From: Dactylorhiza incarnata | Lineage: Eukaryota > Streptophyta > Magnoliopsida > Asparagales > Orchidaceae | Direction of reading: 5' to 3' | Length of the DNA: 64,000 nucleotides | Assembly: GCA_033032865.1 (NCBI GenBank) | Contig: JAWHQI010000040.1 | Location: 10,895,001-10,959,000, forward strand | Made by a program: the position numbers and the translations under genes | Shown: positions 33,812 to 45,130 of the stretch, in pieces | Position numbering within the stretch: the stretch's first letter is position 1 | Layout of the letters: each line of letters opens with the position of its first letter | The notes under the pieces: generated by a model | The model's database searches: none | What the model was told of the DNA's origin: nothing | Seen by the model: the letters and a program-made list of their open reading frames with translations, nothing else

Positions 33812-34679
33812 CACCTTGGTAGTTGTACTTCTTATTTGTGCATTAAAGTATGTGGAAGTAAAATTATTTGTGTTTTATTGTGCTCTTACTCTACATATTA
33901 CTTGTATTTTTGAAATACACTTGTATACTCTACCTTGCGCTTTCATGCTTATATCAAGTCTAAAATCTCAATTTTTCTAAAAAAATACAAATTGGTAGAC
34001 TTGCTTGGTGGAATTTATATTGGTTGTTCCAACACGCATATCAGTTCTTATAGTAACAAACTCTGATTTATTTCAATATAAACGTATATGCTAAACGCTC
34101 TTCCAACAAGTGAAATATTGCTTATAAAATATCTCTTTTTGAACTTAAACTCTTATTTAGTATTTCTATTCTAAATATTGATGTTTCTTTTTTTTTTAAA
34201 TCTTCCGAAATGATCATACTCTGATTTATTCTTGAATTTCAATATAGCCAAGTGTATTTTATTTTCAAATAAAAATCCATATGCTATGAAATTTCCCATT
34301 AAGATTTAAATGCTAAATGTTTCCAATAATTATTATCCGTGACTTCATATCTCACCATAGCGGGGGCGTAGGGTTATAGACATTTGATAAACTTATCTTT
34401 AGTCATGTCTTGTCCTTAACCGGGGAGGGTTCCAGTGGGGCCTTGCGAGGCACTGGGGGGAAAGAGTGCTAGGTTGAGTTCTGTCTAGTGTTTGCATATG
34501 GGACTAACACCCCAACCTACGGCATGTGTGCAGCTCCTCATGCCCATCCGTCACTTAGTACGGGGCTAGGGTGTAGACGTATTGTCTGGGTAGATGGATT
34601 ACTTGGAAATCACTATTTTCTTATGCTTAAAACTCTTATATAAAGGGAAAATCATTGTTTTTGCTTAAACTCTGATATA
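33812..34679 (+). other. noncoding region with a GC-richer island
   Basis: Mostly AT-rich, with a G/C-richer block at about 34350-34600 (CCGGGGAGGG, GGCACTGGGG) that differs from its surroundings. No coding frame or family was recognised. Confidence 0.4.
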
Positions 34680-34682
34680 TCA

Positions 34683-35142
34683 AAGGGGGGGAACTACAAA
34701 CAAAAGGGATAAAATAAGTCATAACTCTGATCATTTTCAATGAAAGACAAGTCTAAAACTCCTTATCATTTACTTAAAAAGCTCGATCATGCCTTCTCTT
34801 TTATTTACACATTTTTTCGTGCTCTGTTTCCCTACCCACTTTTGCTAATAACAAAGGGGGAGAACTAACATGATAAAATGCAAAAGGGGGAGAACTAACA
34901 TGATAAATATAATCCGCTATCAAAATAAAAACCCAACATGATTGATTAAGGTGATAGCATACATATTAGGGGAGCATTCACATAGGGGGAGCATATAGTT
35001 AGGGGGAGCAATTCTAAATGCTAAAATCAATAAATATCCTAAGTCATCACTCTCTCACACACACAAGTAGAGTTTCTTCATGCTTATTTATTAATGCTTT
35101 GATTTATCATTAATGGATTTGTTATTATCAAAAGGGGGAGTT
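34683..35142 (+). repeat. multiple polypurine tracts and functional PPT of element D
   Basis: AAAGGGGGAG-like tracts occur near 34685, 34854, 34883, 34970, 34984, 35000 and 35130. The last one, AAAAGGGGGAGTT, abuts the 3' LTR and should be the primer for plus-strand DNA. Repeated PPTs upstream of the 3' LTR are a reported trait of Sireviruses. Confidence 0.75.
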
Positions 35143-36254
35143 TGTTGGAACATGGTCTTCCGCATCTCCTAGGTTTGAGAATAACAAATCCTATGTGTAT
35201 TTGATCTTGTGTGTTCAAGTGTGCAGGTTTACTAGGTCCACATGACTCAAGGAGTACACATGATGACTGTCCCCAAAATTGAGGCCAATATTCGAAAAGG
35301 CTCACTAGCGCCGACGGTAGCGATAGCGCCCGACGCTAGCGTTGATTAGCGCATTTCCGGCATCATTTTTAGAAAGAGCTAACGCCAGGCGGTAGCAGCT
35401 AGCGCTGGCGGTAGCATGGCGCATAAGAGGCATAGAGCAAATTGTTGCCACGGATGGGAGATTCTGCCGCGCAAATCGTTTCCTAATCCGGGCTAGCGCT
35501 GGCGGTAGCGCTAGCGCCGGCGGTAGCGCTGAGGATATAAATTGAATGCTTTGGCTCCGAATTCTTCATCCTCCTCCAATCCCAAACTCCAGAGCTTCGT
35601 GTCACAGCAGAGAGAGGAAGATTCAGAGCGATACTCCCACAATTCCATAAAGCCTTAAGGAGATCCATGGAGAAGATTTCAACATGCGTCATCATCGTGA
35701 CGAAAGGCCGCATCGACTACGATCATACTCTGCGGGCCTTCGTCCACTTCTCTAAGAGATCTACATAGAGGGAGTTTTTATATTATTGTCTTTTCATTTC
35801 ATATCTTTTCTGTAAACGGTAGTGAAATCGCCTCGTGTTGGCGACTGGGTCTGGGGTAGGACTTAGGGCTGAAAATCACCTCGTGTTGGCGACTAGATCT
35901 AGGCTAGGTCTAGGGGGTGCTCGAGGCCTTTCTGGGGATAGATTGGCTAGAGCGGCTTGAGGCCGTATCTGGGGAGAGATCGGCTAAAGCCAACCGGTTC
36001 GTGGGGATACGAGTCGGTATAGAAAACAAAAAGGATTTTTATTAGTCGCCTCCGATTTCTAGCGTCATAGAAAATCAAGTTTTGTAAAACATTATTTGAT
36101 ATTAATAAAGCATGTCTCTTCTTTTGTTTTTACTAAACTTCATATTGTTTTAATATTGCACTATTTCAAAGTTTTCTAAATATAATCTTAAGTTTTTAAA
36201 AAACCCTTATTCACCCCCCCCCCCCCCCCTCTAAGGGCGCCGACCGATCCAACA
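35143..36254 (+). repeat. 3' LTR of element D
   Basis: It matches 27517-28624 with about 30 differences and a longer C-run (about 36213-36229). It ends GATCCAACA before the duplicated GGGCG. Confidence 0.9.
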
Positions 36255-36358
36255 GGGCGGGCCTGATCTTCCCTGACACGATGGATCTCACCGCTGAGGA
36301 CGTCGTCCATGACCTGTTCACGCCGATCTCTGAGGTGGGAGATCGCGGGAGCGATTGA
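36255..36358 (+). pseudogene. antisense gene 2, C-terminal end
   Basis: After element D, the exon resumes and reads GLIFPDTMDLTAEDVVHDLF, then ends in TGA at 36356-36358. Joined across D it continues the frame KNSMGIAELFFDTLKGA found just before 27516. This shows that the antisense gene was contiguous before D arrived. Confidence 0.6.
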
Positions 36359-36992
36359 AGAATTCCTCGGCGGGCAGCTCTAATGCTTTTAATTTTTTCC
36401 AAGTGTAAATCTTTTGTTTTGACCGCCGAGTTCGCCATTAACTGTAAACATCTTTTGAGCAATGAAAAAGAAATATTTTGTCTATCTTTTAAGTGTAATT
36501 TCTTTTTTATTTCTTGCTCGCACTCGCGCTTTCATTCATACCCGCGTGCCTCTATATCTTAACAATTCCCTTATTTCTGAACTTTCCTTTGCTAAGAGAC
36601 TTCGTTAGATAGACCCGCCTAATTTTTCTAGCCGAGGTGAAGCCGGGCCCACTTTACACCTCTGGCTCGCTCCATAGGGAAACTTGCGAGCGGGCTCAAT
36701 GTTACCCAGCCTCGCTCGCGCTCGCTCTTTGCGAACTCCCAAGGCTTATTTTTGACCGCCGTGCTGACAGACCCTTCTTGGTTCGCTGCTTTTACATATG
36801 CCAACCAAATTTTCAAGCATATTCGCGAGCCTGGGCCCGGCTAGGCGAGCTTTGCGACCACCCTACTCAGTCGCCTCGCTTTTACCCTTGGATTTAGGCA
36901 CGTTTCATCCGTCGTGTTTTTTTCTTCCACACGAGCGAGCCCCCGGGCTCTCCTCCCCTGAGCCTTGAGATTTTTTGTGAACCAAGCATCTT
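36359..36992. other. noncoding 3' region of element C, CTCGC-rich
   Basis: The 3' UTR-like sequence of antisense gene 2 (AATGAAAAAGAAAT near 36460) is followed by CTCGC/GCGAG-rich DNA resembling the C LTR. No coding frame is supported. Confidence 0.5.
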
Positions 36993-38037
36993 ATCAGGGA
37001 GAACCTACTTGCCAGCCTCTCCATGAGATCGACCTGACCCACCAGCTAGCGAGAGCCCGGCAGCGGAATCATCCGGGGCAATCCAACACCAACACTTGTT
37101 ACCTTGCCAGCCTCTTCATAGATCAACCTGACCCACCGCCTATGAGAGCCCGACAGCAGAATCGATCTGGGGTACTCCAGCACCAACACTTGTTACCTTG
37201 CCAGCCTCTCCAGAGATCAACCTGACCCACCATCTATGAGAGCCTGGCAGCGGAATTGATCTGGGGCACTTCAGCACCAACGCTTGTTACCTTGCCAGCC
37301 TCTCCAGAGATCAACCTGACCCACCATCTATGAGAGCCCGACAGCGGATTCGATCTAGGGCACTCCAGCACCAACACTTGTTACCATGCCAGCCTCTCCA
37401 GAGATCAACCTGACCCACCGTCTATGAGAGCCTGACAGCGGAATCGATCTGGGGCACTCAAGTACCAACACTTGTTACCTTGCCAGCCTCTCCAGAGATC
37501 AACCCAACCCACCGTCTATGAGATCCCAGCAGCGGAATCGATCTGGGGTACTCCAGCACCAACACTTGTTACCTTGCCAGCCTCTCCAGAGATCAACCTG
37601 ACCCACCGTCTATGAGAGCCCGGCAGCGGAATCGATCTGGGGCACTCCAGCACCAACACTTGTTACCTTGCCAGCCTCTCCAGAGATCAACCTGACCCAC
37701 CGTCTATGAGAGCCCGACAGCGGAATCGATCTAGGGCACTCCAGCACCAACACTTGTTACCTTGCCAGCCTCTCCAGAGATCAACCTGACCCACCGTCTA
37801 TGAGAGCCCTGCACCAGAATCGATCTGGGGCACTCCAGCACCAACACTTGTTACCTTATCAGCCTCTCCAGAGATCAACCTGACCCACCATCTATGAGAG
37901 CCTGACAACGGAATTGATCTGGGGCACTCGAGCACCAACACTTGTTACCTTGCCAGCCTCTCCAGAGATCAACTTGACCCACCGTCTATGAGAGCCCATA
38001 AGCGGAATTGATCTGGGGCACTCCAGCACCAACACTT
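36993..38037. repeat. 94-bp tandem array, about 11 units
   Basis: Units recur exactly every 94 bp. The word CACCAACACTTGTT (or a near match) begins at 37087, 37181, 37275, 37369, 37463, 37557, 37651, 37745, 37839, 37933 and 38027. The first unit (from about 36993) is the most diverged. Since 94 is not a multiple of 3, it is unlikely to be coding. The array lies in the 3' noncoding part of a Tat element, a known source of satellite DNA. Confidence 0.92.
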
Positions 38038-39269
38038 GAAGATCCCTACTAAAAAACGACTTCAAAATCTATGTATGGAGAATGAAACATACAACAAGTC
38101 AGTTACAAATTTTTTAAGGATAGAATCTTTTCAAATCATCCCCACTCCTGGCTCGGCCGAGAGGTACCCCTTCCACATCCTGGAGGTGGTACCCTCCAGA
38201 CTTGAGCACTTCGCTTACAATGTAAGGCCCCTCCCAGTTGGGCTCAAGCTTACCTACAGCGGCCCCTCACCCTGCCGCATCTACCTTCTTCAGGACCAAG
38301 TCCCCTCTCTCGAACTATTTTATTCTGATATGTTGATCAAAGTACTTGGCCCTCCGCCTCTTGACTTCCTCCTGCCGAACAGTAGCGAGGTCTCGGAGCT
38401 CTTCTACTAGGTCTAAGGACAGTCTTTGTTCTGCATCATTTTCCACTAGCCAATCTTCATCCCCTTCGCCCGCGGCGACCACCCTGGGGGTTTTCACCTC
38501 GAACTCTATTGGTAGGACAGCCTCGGACCCGTGAGAGAGTTTGAACGGAGTCTCCCCAGTGGTGGTATTTGGTGTAGTCCTCAAGTCCCAAAGGACCGAG
38601 GGTAGCTGCTCTACCCAGTTGCCCCTGAGATTCTCCACTTTCTTCTTGAGTAGGTTGACAATTATCTTGTTTGCTGCCTCCACCTGACCATTACTCCTCG
38701 GGTGGTGGACCGACGCGAACCTGAGGTCTATGCCGAGTTGGGTGCATAAACTGACAAACTCTTCGCTGACAAATTGTGTCCCATTGTCCGTCACTATGGC
38801 CAGTGGGAGCCTATGTCTGCAAATTATCTCACCCCACACAATTTCTTACCACTTGGGACGTTACCTTGGCTAACACCTTTACTTCTATCCACTTGGAGAA
38901 GTAATCAATCATCACCAATAGAAACTTCCTTTGGCCAATAGCTTGGGGGAAATGGCCTACCAGGTCCAAACCCCATATAGCAAAGGGCCAGGGAGCTGTG
39001 ATGGTTCAGAGTCTTTTAGCTGGCAAAAGCTGGAGAGGAGCGAACAACTGACACTTTGAACATTTCCTCGCAAACTCTACTGCATCCTTGCTGAGGGTAG
39101 GCCAAAAATAGCCTTGCCTCAACACTCTACCTTCCAAGGTTTGGCTCCCGGAGTGACTTCCACATTCCCCCGAGTGGATTTCTTCTAGGACTCTCGGGAT
39201 CTCCTCCTCTGATGCACAACAGGCCAGGAGCCCCGAGAGTGTTTTCCTGTATAGTCCCCCTGCATGCAA
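38038..39269 (-). pseudogene. integrase of element C
   Basis: The minus strand gives an H2C2 zinc finger at 39269-39006 (IHSGECGSHSG, RKCSKCQLF). The core follows with D (WGLDLVGHFP, about 38960), D (IVTDNGTQF) and E (SNGQVEAANK), so the catalytic triad is preserved. The C-terminal part runs to about 38315 (RRAKYFDQHIRIK) and then breaks. The frame changes between the zinc finger and the core, and again between 38925 and 38840. It would have inserted the cDNA. Confidence 0.85.
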
Positions 39270-39303
39270 GGAATAATAAGCCGACTTATACCTGAAGCGT
39301 CAT

Positions 39304-40176
39304 TTATCCATGTCCCATTCGGGGAACTTCCCCGATGTCAGGAAGGCGATGAAGGGATCCATCCATGATGCTCGCTGATCTACCCCCATCAGCTCCCCTT
39401 CCTCGATGGAAGGTCGGAAGAGTTCCGATACTGTCCCCCAGCTCGAGGGCCAAACTGGCTAGGAGGTCCGCCGGGGTGCTCTCCTCCCTTGGCACATGCT
39501 TGATGAAGAAAGTGCGAAATTGCCCGATGACCCCCTTGGACTTCTCCAGGTAGCGTTGGAGTGTCGACTCCTTTGCCTCGAATTAACCCATGACTTGGCA
39601 TGCCACCACCATGGAGTCCGTTGAGACCTCCACGTCTTGTATTCCGAGCTCCCGGGCCAGCCGCATGCCCGCTATCACTGCCTCGTACTCGGCCTGGTTG
39701 TTGGTAATTGGAAAATGGATGCTTAAGGCTTGCTCGATCTTAGTCCCTTGGGGGCTTATCAGGATGATTCCTCCTCCATAGGAGTGTTTCCCTGATGCAC
39801 CATCCACCAACATCTTCCATGCCACCAGGGGAGGTGATTCATGCTCCCCCACTTCGGTTGCGTAGTCCGCCATGAAGACTGCCAATGCTTGTGCCTTGAT
39901 CGACATCCTAGGCACAAACGCGATGTCGAACTCACTCAGCTCCACAGACCATTTTGCCAGCCTCCCCGAGTGCTCCACCCCTTCCATGACTTTGCGAAGC
40001 GGGTGGTCGGTCACCACTTTGATCAAATGCGCTTGGAAATAAGGTCGGAGCTTCCGGGCCGATACCACCAATGCGAATGCCAACTTTTCTAAAATGGGGT
40101 ATCGGAGCTCCGCCTTCCTCAGCACTCGGCTGACGTAGTAGATTAGAAACTGCCTTCTCCCTTCTTCCCGGACCAA
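39304..40176 (-). pseudogene. RNase H and second (archaeal-type) RNase H of element C
   Basis: 40176-39950 reads YYVSRVLRKAELRYP and KVVTDHPLRKVM, the usual gypsy RNase H remnant. From about 39820 a second domain begins: MLVDGASGKHSYGGGI, NNQAEYEAVIAGMRLA and VEVSTDSMVV, giving the D-E-D acidic residues of an archaeal-type RNase H. Dual RNase H is a hallmark of the Tat lineage. A TGA at about 39583 and a connection region (HVPREESTPADLLA) follow in the same frame. Confidence 0.87.
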
Positions 40177-40206
40177 TACCGAACTTACTGCCTCGGATCC
40201 TACCCC

Positions 40207-41226
40207 TTAGTATAGGGATAGGTCCTCTCCTTGCCTTGGCCCCTGGAGTAGAGGAGTCTGAGTGAGTTGCTCTTTCAAAGCTTGGAAAGCTTCCTCACAC
40301 TCTGAGGTCCATTCAAATTTTTTGTTTCCCCTTAGCACCTTGAAGAAAGGTGCACACTTCTCACCCGCCTTAGAGAGGAACCTACTGAGCCCGTCCAATT
40401 TTCCCGTGAGGCTCTGAACCTCCTTTGAATTTCTTGGCGACCCCAACTCCATGATTGCTTTAACTTTATCTGGGTTAGGCTCTACCCTTGCTGGGGTGAG
40501 CAAGTGACCTAGGAACTTTCCCCGACTAGCCCCGAAGACACACTTCAGGGGATTGAGCTTCATCTTATACTTCCGCAAGGTCCCAAAGGTCTCTTCGAGG
40601 TCTTGGAGGTGGGACTCGAGGTCTCGTCTCTTTATCATGAGATCGTCAACATAGACCTCAAAATTTCTTCCCTTTTGCTCTCGGAAGACCCTTTCCATCA
40701 TTCGTTGGTATGTGGCCCTTGCATTCTTGAGCCAAAAGGGCATCATCTTATAACAATAACACCCATCCCCCGTGATGAAGGAGTCGTTCTTGACGTCGGG
40801 GGGGGGGGGGGGGGGGTGCACGCGGATTTGATGATAACCTAAAAATGCATCTAAAAAAGACATTATAGAGAAACCGACGGCTGAATCAACAAACGAGTCG
40901 ATTCTAGGCAAGAAGTAGCAATCCTTAGGGCATGATTTATTAAGTAGTGAGAAATCAACACACATGCGTCGCTTACCTCCCCCTTTTGTCACCATAATTA
41001 CATTGGAGACACAGCCTGGGTGCTGGATCTCCGTTACAAAACCTGATCGGAGGAGCTTGCCCACCTCCTCCCTGATGGGGCCTTCCAGCTTGTCGGCAAT
41101 GGCTCTTTTCTTTTGGTGGATGGGTCGAGAGCCGGGATCGAGGTTGAGACGGTGGCATGCCATGTCCGCATCAATCCCGGGCATCTCCACCGCGCTCCAA
41201 GCGAAGACGTCCACGTTCTTCTGCAC
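40207..41226 (-). pseudogene. reverse transcriptase of element C
   Basis: The 339-codon stretch shows VDVFAWSAVEMPGI, RRMCVDFSLLNKSCP, DAFLGYHQIRV, MPFWLKNARATYQR and the catalytic YVDD at 40643-40654. A run of 19 G on the plus strand (40798-40816) replaces the usual DDVEKTAF-like segment with Pro residues. MPFWLKNARATY has W and R where family members usually have G. A stop at 40207-40209 interrupts the link to RNase H, so the enzyme is inactive. Confidence 0.87.
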
Positions 41227-41274
41227 ACAGTCTAGGATTTTCTCCAGCTCCTCCAGGCCGAGCTCTCCGCTGAT

Positions 41275-42282
41275 TCAGACCTTCTCCACCACCCCGGCCC
41301 GGGTGGTGACCTCGAGCTCCACGACCTCCTCCACAGCCTCCAGCCAAGATTGCTCTCCCCAATCGCCTTCCTTCCCCTCACCGCTAGCGAACGCTTCAAC
41401 CTCCTCCTCCCTTCCTTCTTCTCCTATTGCAATCAGTTCTTCCGCCCTTCTTTCCTGGGCCTGACCCCCTTCCTCTTCCTTCTCCTCCTCTCCTTCCTCC
41501 ATCTGCTCCTCTGCCTCTCCCACCTGGGCCTTTCCTTCTCCCCTTCTTTCCTCCTCTGCTTCCTCTCCGAGACCTGCCGGCTCCCCCATCCCCCATTCCC
41601 ATTCCTCTGCTTCGGCCATCCAGGAGATGGTGTTCACGGCCGACACGTAGCACTGCCTTGCTACCTTTGGGTCCCCTCTTACCCGAACCTGAACTCCTCC
41701 CGAGTTGAACTTGAGACATTTGTGGAAGGTGGAGGGGACGCGGCGGAAAGCACTGATAAGCGACCGTCCGAAGATGGCACTATAGCTGTTGGGGGCGTCT
41801 ACTATGACAAAGCGTCAATTTCGAGACTGCCTCCCTATGACCACATGGAGCCCCATTCCCCCTTCTACCTCCTTCCTCTCCCCGGAGAACCCGAATAATG
41901 GGCCATCCGAGGCCAACACCCTCCTGGTCTCTACCTTCATCTCATCGAACGCCTTCTTGAAGATGACGTTGACGGAGCTTTCATTGTCCACGAGTATCCG
42001 GGACACCGTGAAGTTCTCAATGGCGGTCTGGATGACCAGCGCATCGTAGAAAGGGTCTTCGTGACCCGGCATGTCCCTCTGAGAGAAAGTAAATTTTTCT
42101 GCCAGGGGTGGGGCTTTGGATGTCGAAGCCACTCTCCGGCGGTAGATGGTATGGAGGCTTGCCTTGCGGGTTGCCTCAATCCCTACACCCCCGTGGATCA
42201 CTCTGATCCCTCCTCGGGGTCCCCAAATCGACCCTATCCTCGCACCCTTCCTCCTCATCCTCTCGAGGCAGGAGCTCCTCAA
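41275..42282 (-). pseudogene. aspartic protease and acidic linker of element C
   Basis: 42282-41815 contains LAEKFTFSQRDMPG, DALVIQTAIENF and the active-site strand ILVDNESSVNVIF (Asp codon near 41986). Family members have D-N/T-G-S, so the catalytic glycine is changed to Glu here. GFSGERKEVEG is the flap-side motif. A very Glu-rich linker (41646-41275, MSAVNTISWMAEAEEW) connects to RT in another frame. Confidence 0.8.
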
Positions 42283-43473
42283 TCCTCACCTGTGGCTGCA
42301 GCCGCGGTGCTGGTGCTCTGGCCCTCTTCGTCTCCAAGAACTCCGGGCAAGTGGCCGTCGCGTGACCTTCCTCGTCATGGAAGTCACAATATGACAACGC
42401 CACCTCCCCCCTCTCAACCTCCACCCCCTATTCCTCCTTCGGGCTGCTGCCCCTGCTCCACCCCTTGCTCTTCCTCCTCTTCCTCTACCTATTGCCATCG
42501 CGTGCTGAGGTGGGGGAGGCATCTGCCTCGGACCTTGCCTCCATCCCAACTGATGGGGTCTTCCCTGAACCCCATGGAAATTACCCCCTCCGGGGCATAA
42601 CCTCTCCCTTGACCTTGCATTCCTCCGCCCTACTGCCTCCATCCCACCTCCGGAGCCCTGGGCTCTTCTCTTCTCCGCACCTCCTACTGCCTGACCTCCG
42701 GCTCACTGAGCTTTGCTAGCCTCCTGGCGAGCTCCGGATTGGCCTCCTCCCCTTCGATTTCCTCCGCCACCCTCTCCATTAACTTCTCGTAGGAGACAGG
42801 GGCCTTCCTCTTCAATCCCATCTTGAAGAAACTTTCCCTCAGCCCAACCGTGAAGGCGAGTTGGAGGGCAAACCCAGGCATCTCCTGGGTGAGCAATACC
42901 TCCTCCTGAATTCGATCCGCATAATGAGCCAACGACTCCCTGGGCTCCTGCTTGACCTTGAAGAGGGACTCGGCGTCCTTCTTCCTCTTCTTCGAAGTCG
43001 AGAATCGCAACAAGAAGCTTCGACGCAAGTCTTCAAATGCGTAGATCGATCCCGCAGGGAGTTGATGGAACCAGTCCCTGGCCTTCTTTGCCAGGGTGAC
43101 GGCGAAGAGCCAACACTTAAAGGCATCCGACATCGGCCTGATAGAAACCGAGTCCTCGAATGACTGCAGGTGCTGGACAGGGTCGTCCCTGCCGTGGTAG
43201 TAGACCCTGTCCCATTCCTTGAACCCATTCAGGATGGGTGCGGAAAGCACCAACTCGTAAAAGGGGCTCCCCCACCTGCCACCTTTCTTGCTCCACTCGC
43301 ACTTACGAGCTCCCTCGCCAGGCTTGAGTCGGGGTCGCGAACTCGCTTCGCAACGTTGCGACGGCGAATCCGAGGGTGTCAAGGACTTCCCTCCTGAAGT
43401 CCGAGAACATCCTTGGCGTCACCACATGGGGTGACACGCAAAACTCCTCGCCCTGCTCTTCGTCTCCTGCCAT
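42176..43473 (-). pseudogene. gag of element C
   Basis: An ATG at 43473-43471 (MAGDEEQGEEF) is only 27 bp from the E insertion. After a frameshift near 43320-43380 the capsid region (43382-42684) is open, with FKEWDRVYYHGRDDPVQHLQ, CWLFAVTLAKKARDWF and LLRFSTSKKRKKDAESL, the Retrotrans_gag pattern. A zinc-binding-like YCDFHDEEGHATATCPEF near 42390-42340 marks its C-terminal end. Gag would package RNA. It carries several frame changes. Confidence 0.85.
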
Positions 43474-43917
43474 GTCCCTTCCTTGGAACTTTCTTGGACC
43501 AGCTTGTAACGCCCCTGAATTTTCGGCTATTATTTAGATATATGTTGATGATGTCATAATGGCAAAGGGCGTTACGTTAGCGTGGAGTTAGCGGTGCGTC
43601 GTCGTTTGCGTGTTTTCGCATCCGTTCGGTCAAGTTGGCCAAATTTTGAAACGACCCGGAATTGGAAAATTTTACGTTAGGAAATTAGATTATTTAATTT
43701 TAGAAAGGTTGTCAAAGTTTCGTGGCGTTCCGAGCGATATTAGAGCCTCGGTGAATTTTCAAAAGTTTGTATATATTTAACGTCGCCGTAAACTTTAGAA
43801 ATTTATAACTCGAGAACGGTACGTCGGATTTTGATTCCGACTTCTCCGTTGGATTCGTAGCGCCGCCGTTCACCTTTGGTGCGAATTTCGTCGATTTTGG
43901 CATTCGTTTAGTTTTTA

Positions 43918-43928
43918 TAATAATATTA

Positions 43929-43971
<43 letters not shown>

Positions 43972-44340
43972 GTGTGTGTGTATATATATATATTCGTTTA
44001 TATATACTAGTTTATATCAATTCTATTCGTTTATATAATTCGTTTATATACATATATATCAATTTGATTCGTTTATATACATATATATATATATATATAT
44101 CAATTCGATTCGTTTATATATTGATTCGTTTATATACATATATATCAATTCGATTCGTTTATATATTGATTCGTCTATATATATATATATCAATTCGATT
44201 CGTTTATTATTAATGTATATATATATTCGTTTATATATATTCATATCAATTCGTTTATATACATGCCTTTATATATATACTCGTTCATATCAATTAGTTT
44301 ACTATTATGGTTATTATTATTATTATTATCATCATTATTA
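43918..44340 (+). repeat. microsatellite and ATTCGTTTATATA minisatellite in the E LTR
   Basis: A (TTA)n run (43918-43969) is followed by TA-rich DNA in which TCAATTCGATTCGTTTATATA and variants recur. The 3' LTR counterpart (about 51990-52510) differs in repeat number and accounts for most of the length difference between LTRs. Confidence 0.85.
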
Positions 44341-44834
44341 ATATCCTTATCATTATTAAAGTATAAATACACTTCTTCTCCTCCGTAGGAAAACTGAAAC
44401 CCTATTCATCTTCTCCTTCCCCGGTTTTTTTTGCGAACCCGCGTGAGACGTCCTTCAGTGAGCCTTCAGATCGCCGCCACCGGAGCTCCGGAGCACGAAA
44501 TCTTCGCCGGAGCATAGATCTGGAAAGCTCTCGTTGAGCTCTTCGCGTGTGCGGTAAGTATTTTGAGTTTCGTAGATTTTTGAGGTTAGCGTCGGTAGCC
44601 CTAACCCTCTTTTTCGCCCCAAAAGTTTCAGAGATTGTTCCACGAGGTTTTCTAGCGGTCGATCTGCGACGTGGAGCGAGTCGGAGGCCGTCTTCTTCGA
44701 AAGATTTGAGGCAAGTGGTGGCCCCCTTGCCATGTTATTGTTCATTCTTTACCATTCTTTCTACTTATATCTTATTTAGACAAGTATTTTCAGATTCATT
44801 TTCTGCCAATGACCCGTATCCCGTAAAATTCGTC

Positions 44835-45130
44835 AAGTTATTGTAGATTCGTCAAATTACTCTCGTTTATAATGTCGTCGAAATGCCCTTAAATAGATTC
44901 GTCGAAATATCCTTAAATAGATTTCCTTCCGCGTGATTTCACCGAATAAGTCTAGGAATTCGTCGAAATAGTTTAGGCTTCCAATGGGTAGTTAAGGCGA
45001 TTTGCCGATTTTCGTCGAATGTCTTCGTTAGAGATTTCGCCGAGTGTTCTTGTGATTCGTCGAAAGTATTTCGACGAATTCATCGATATTTCTTGGGTTC
45101 GACGAATGTATTTCGACGAAATTGTCGTAA
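44835..45130 (+). repeat. cluster of TTCGTCGAA / TTCGACGAA words in the E LTR
   Basis: Around ten copies of ATTCGTCGAAA or its reverse-complement-like form TTTCGACGAAT occur in about 300 bp. The same cluster is kept in the 3' LTR at about 52995-53285. Confidence 0.8.

Larger units (their letters stand above)
27517..36254 (+). mobile_element. element D: gag-only copia-type LTR element with an antisense ORF
   Basis: The LTRs (27517-28624, 35143-36254) are bounded by a perfect duplication GGGCG (27512-27516, 36255-36259). The primer site matches tRNA-iMet and a purine tract precedes the 3' LTR. A 483-codon copia-like gag is intact, but no protease, integrase, RT or RNase H was found in the 5 kb that follows. 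That space holds an intact 338-codon ORF on the other strand, hairpins and several PPT-like tracts. About 30 differences separate the LTRs. It was mobilised presumably by a Sirevirus-like helper. Confidence 0.88.

Noticed and set aside
36993..38037. CRISPR array
   Set aside because: The 94-bp units are contiguous and similar over their whole length, without unique spacers, and lie in a plant retroelement.
41350..42600. Plus-strand open frames of up to 182 codons in the gag/protease part of element C
   Set aside because: They are Pro/Ser/Leu-rich mirror frames of the GC-rich minus-strand gag and protease, with no domain of their own.
43974..44244. Tyr/Ile-rich frames on both strands in the E LTR
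   Set aside because: They are translations of TA microsatellite DNA.
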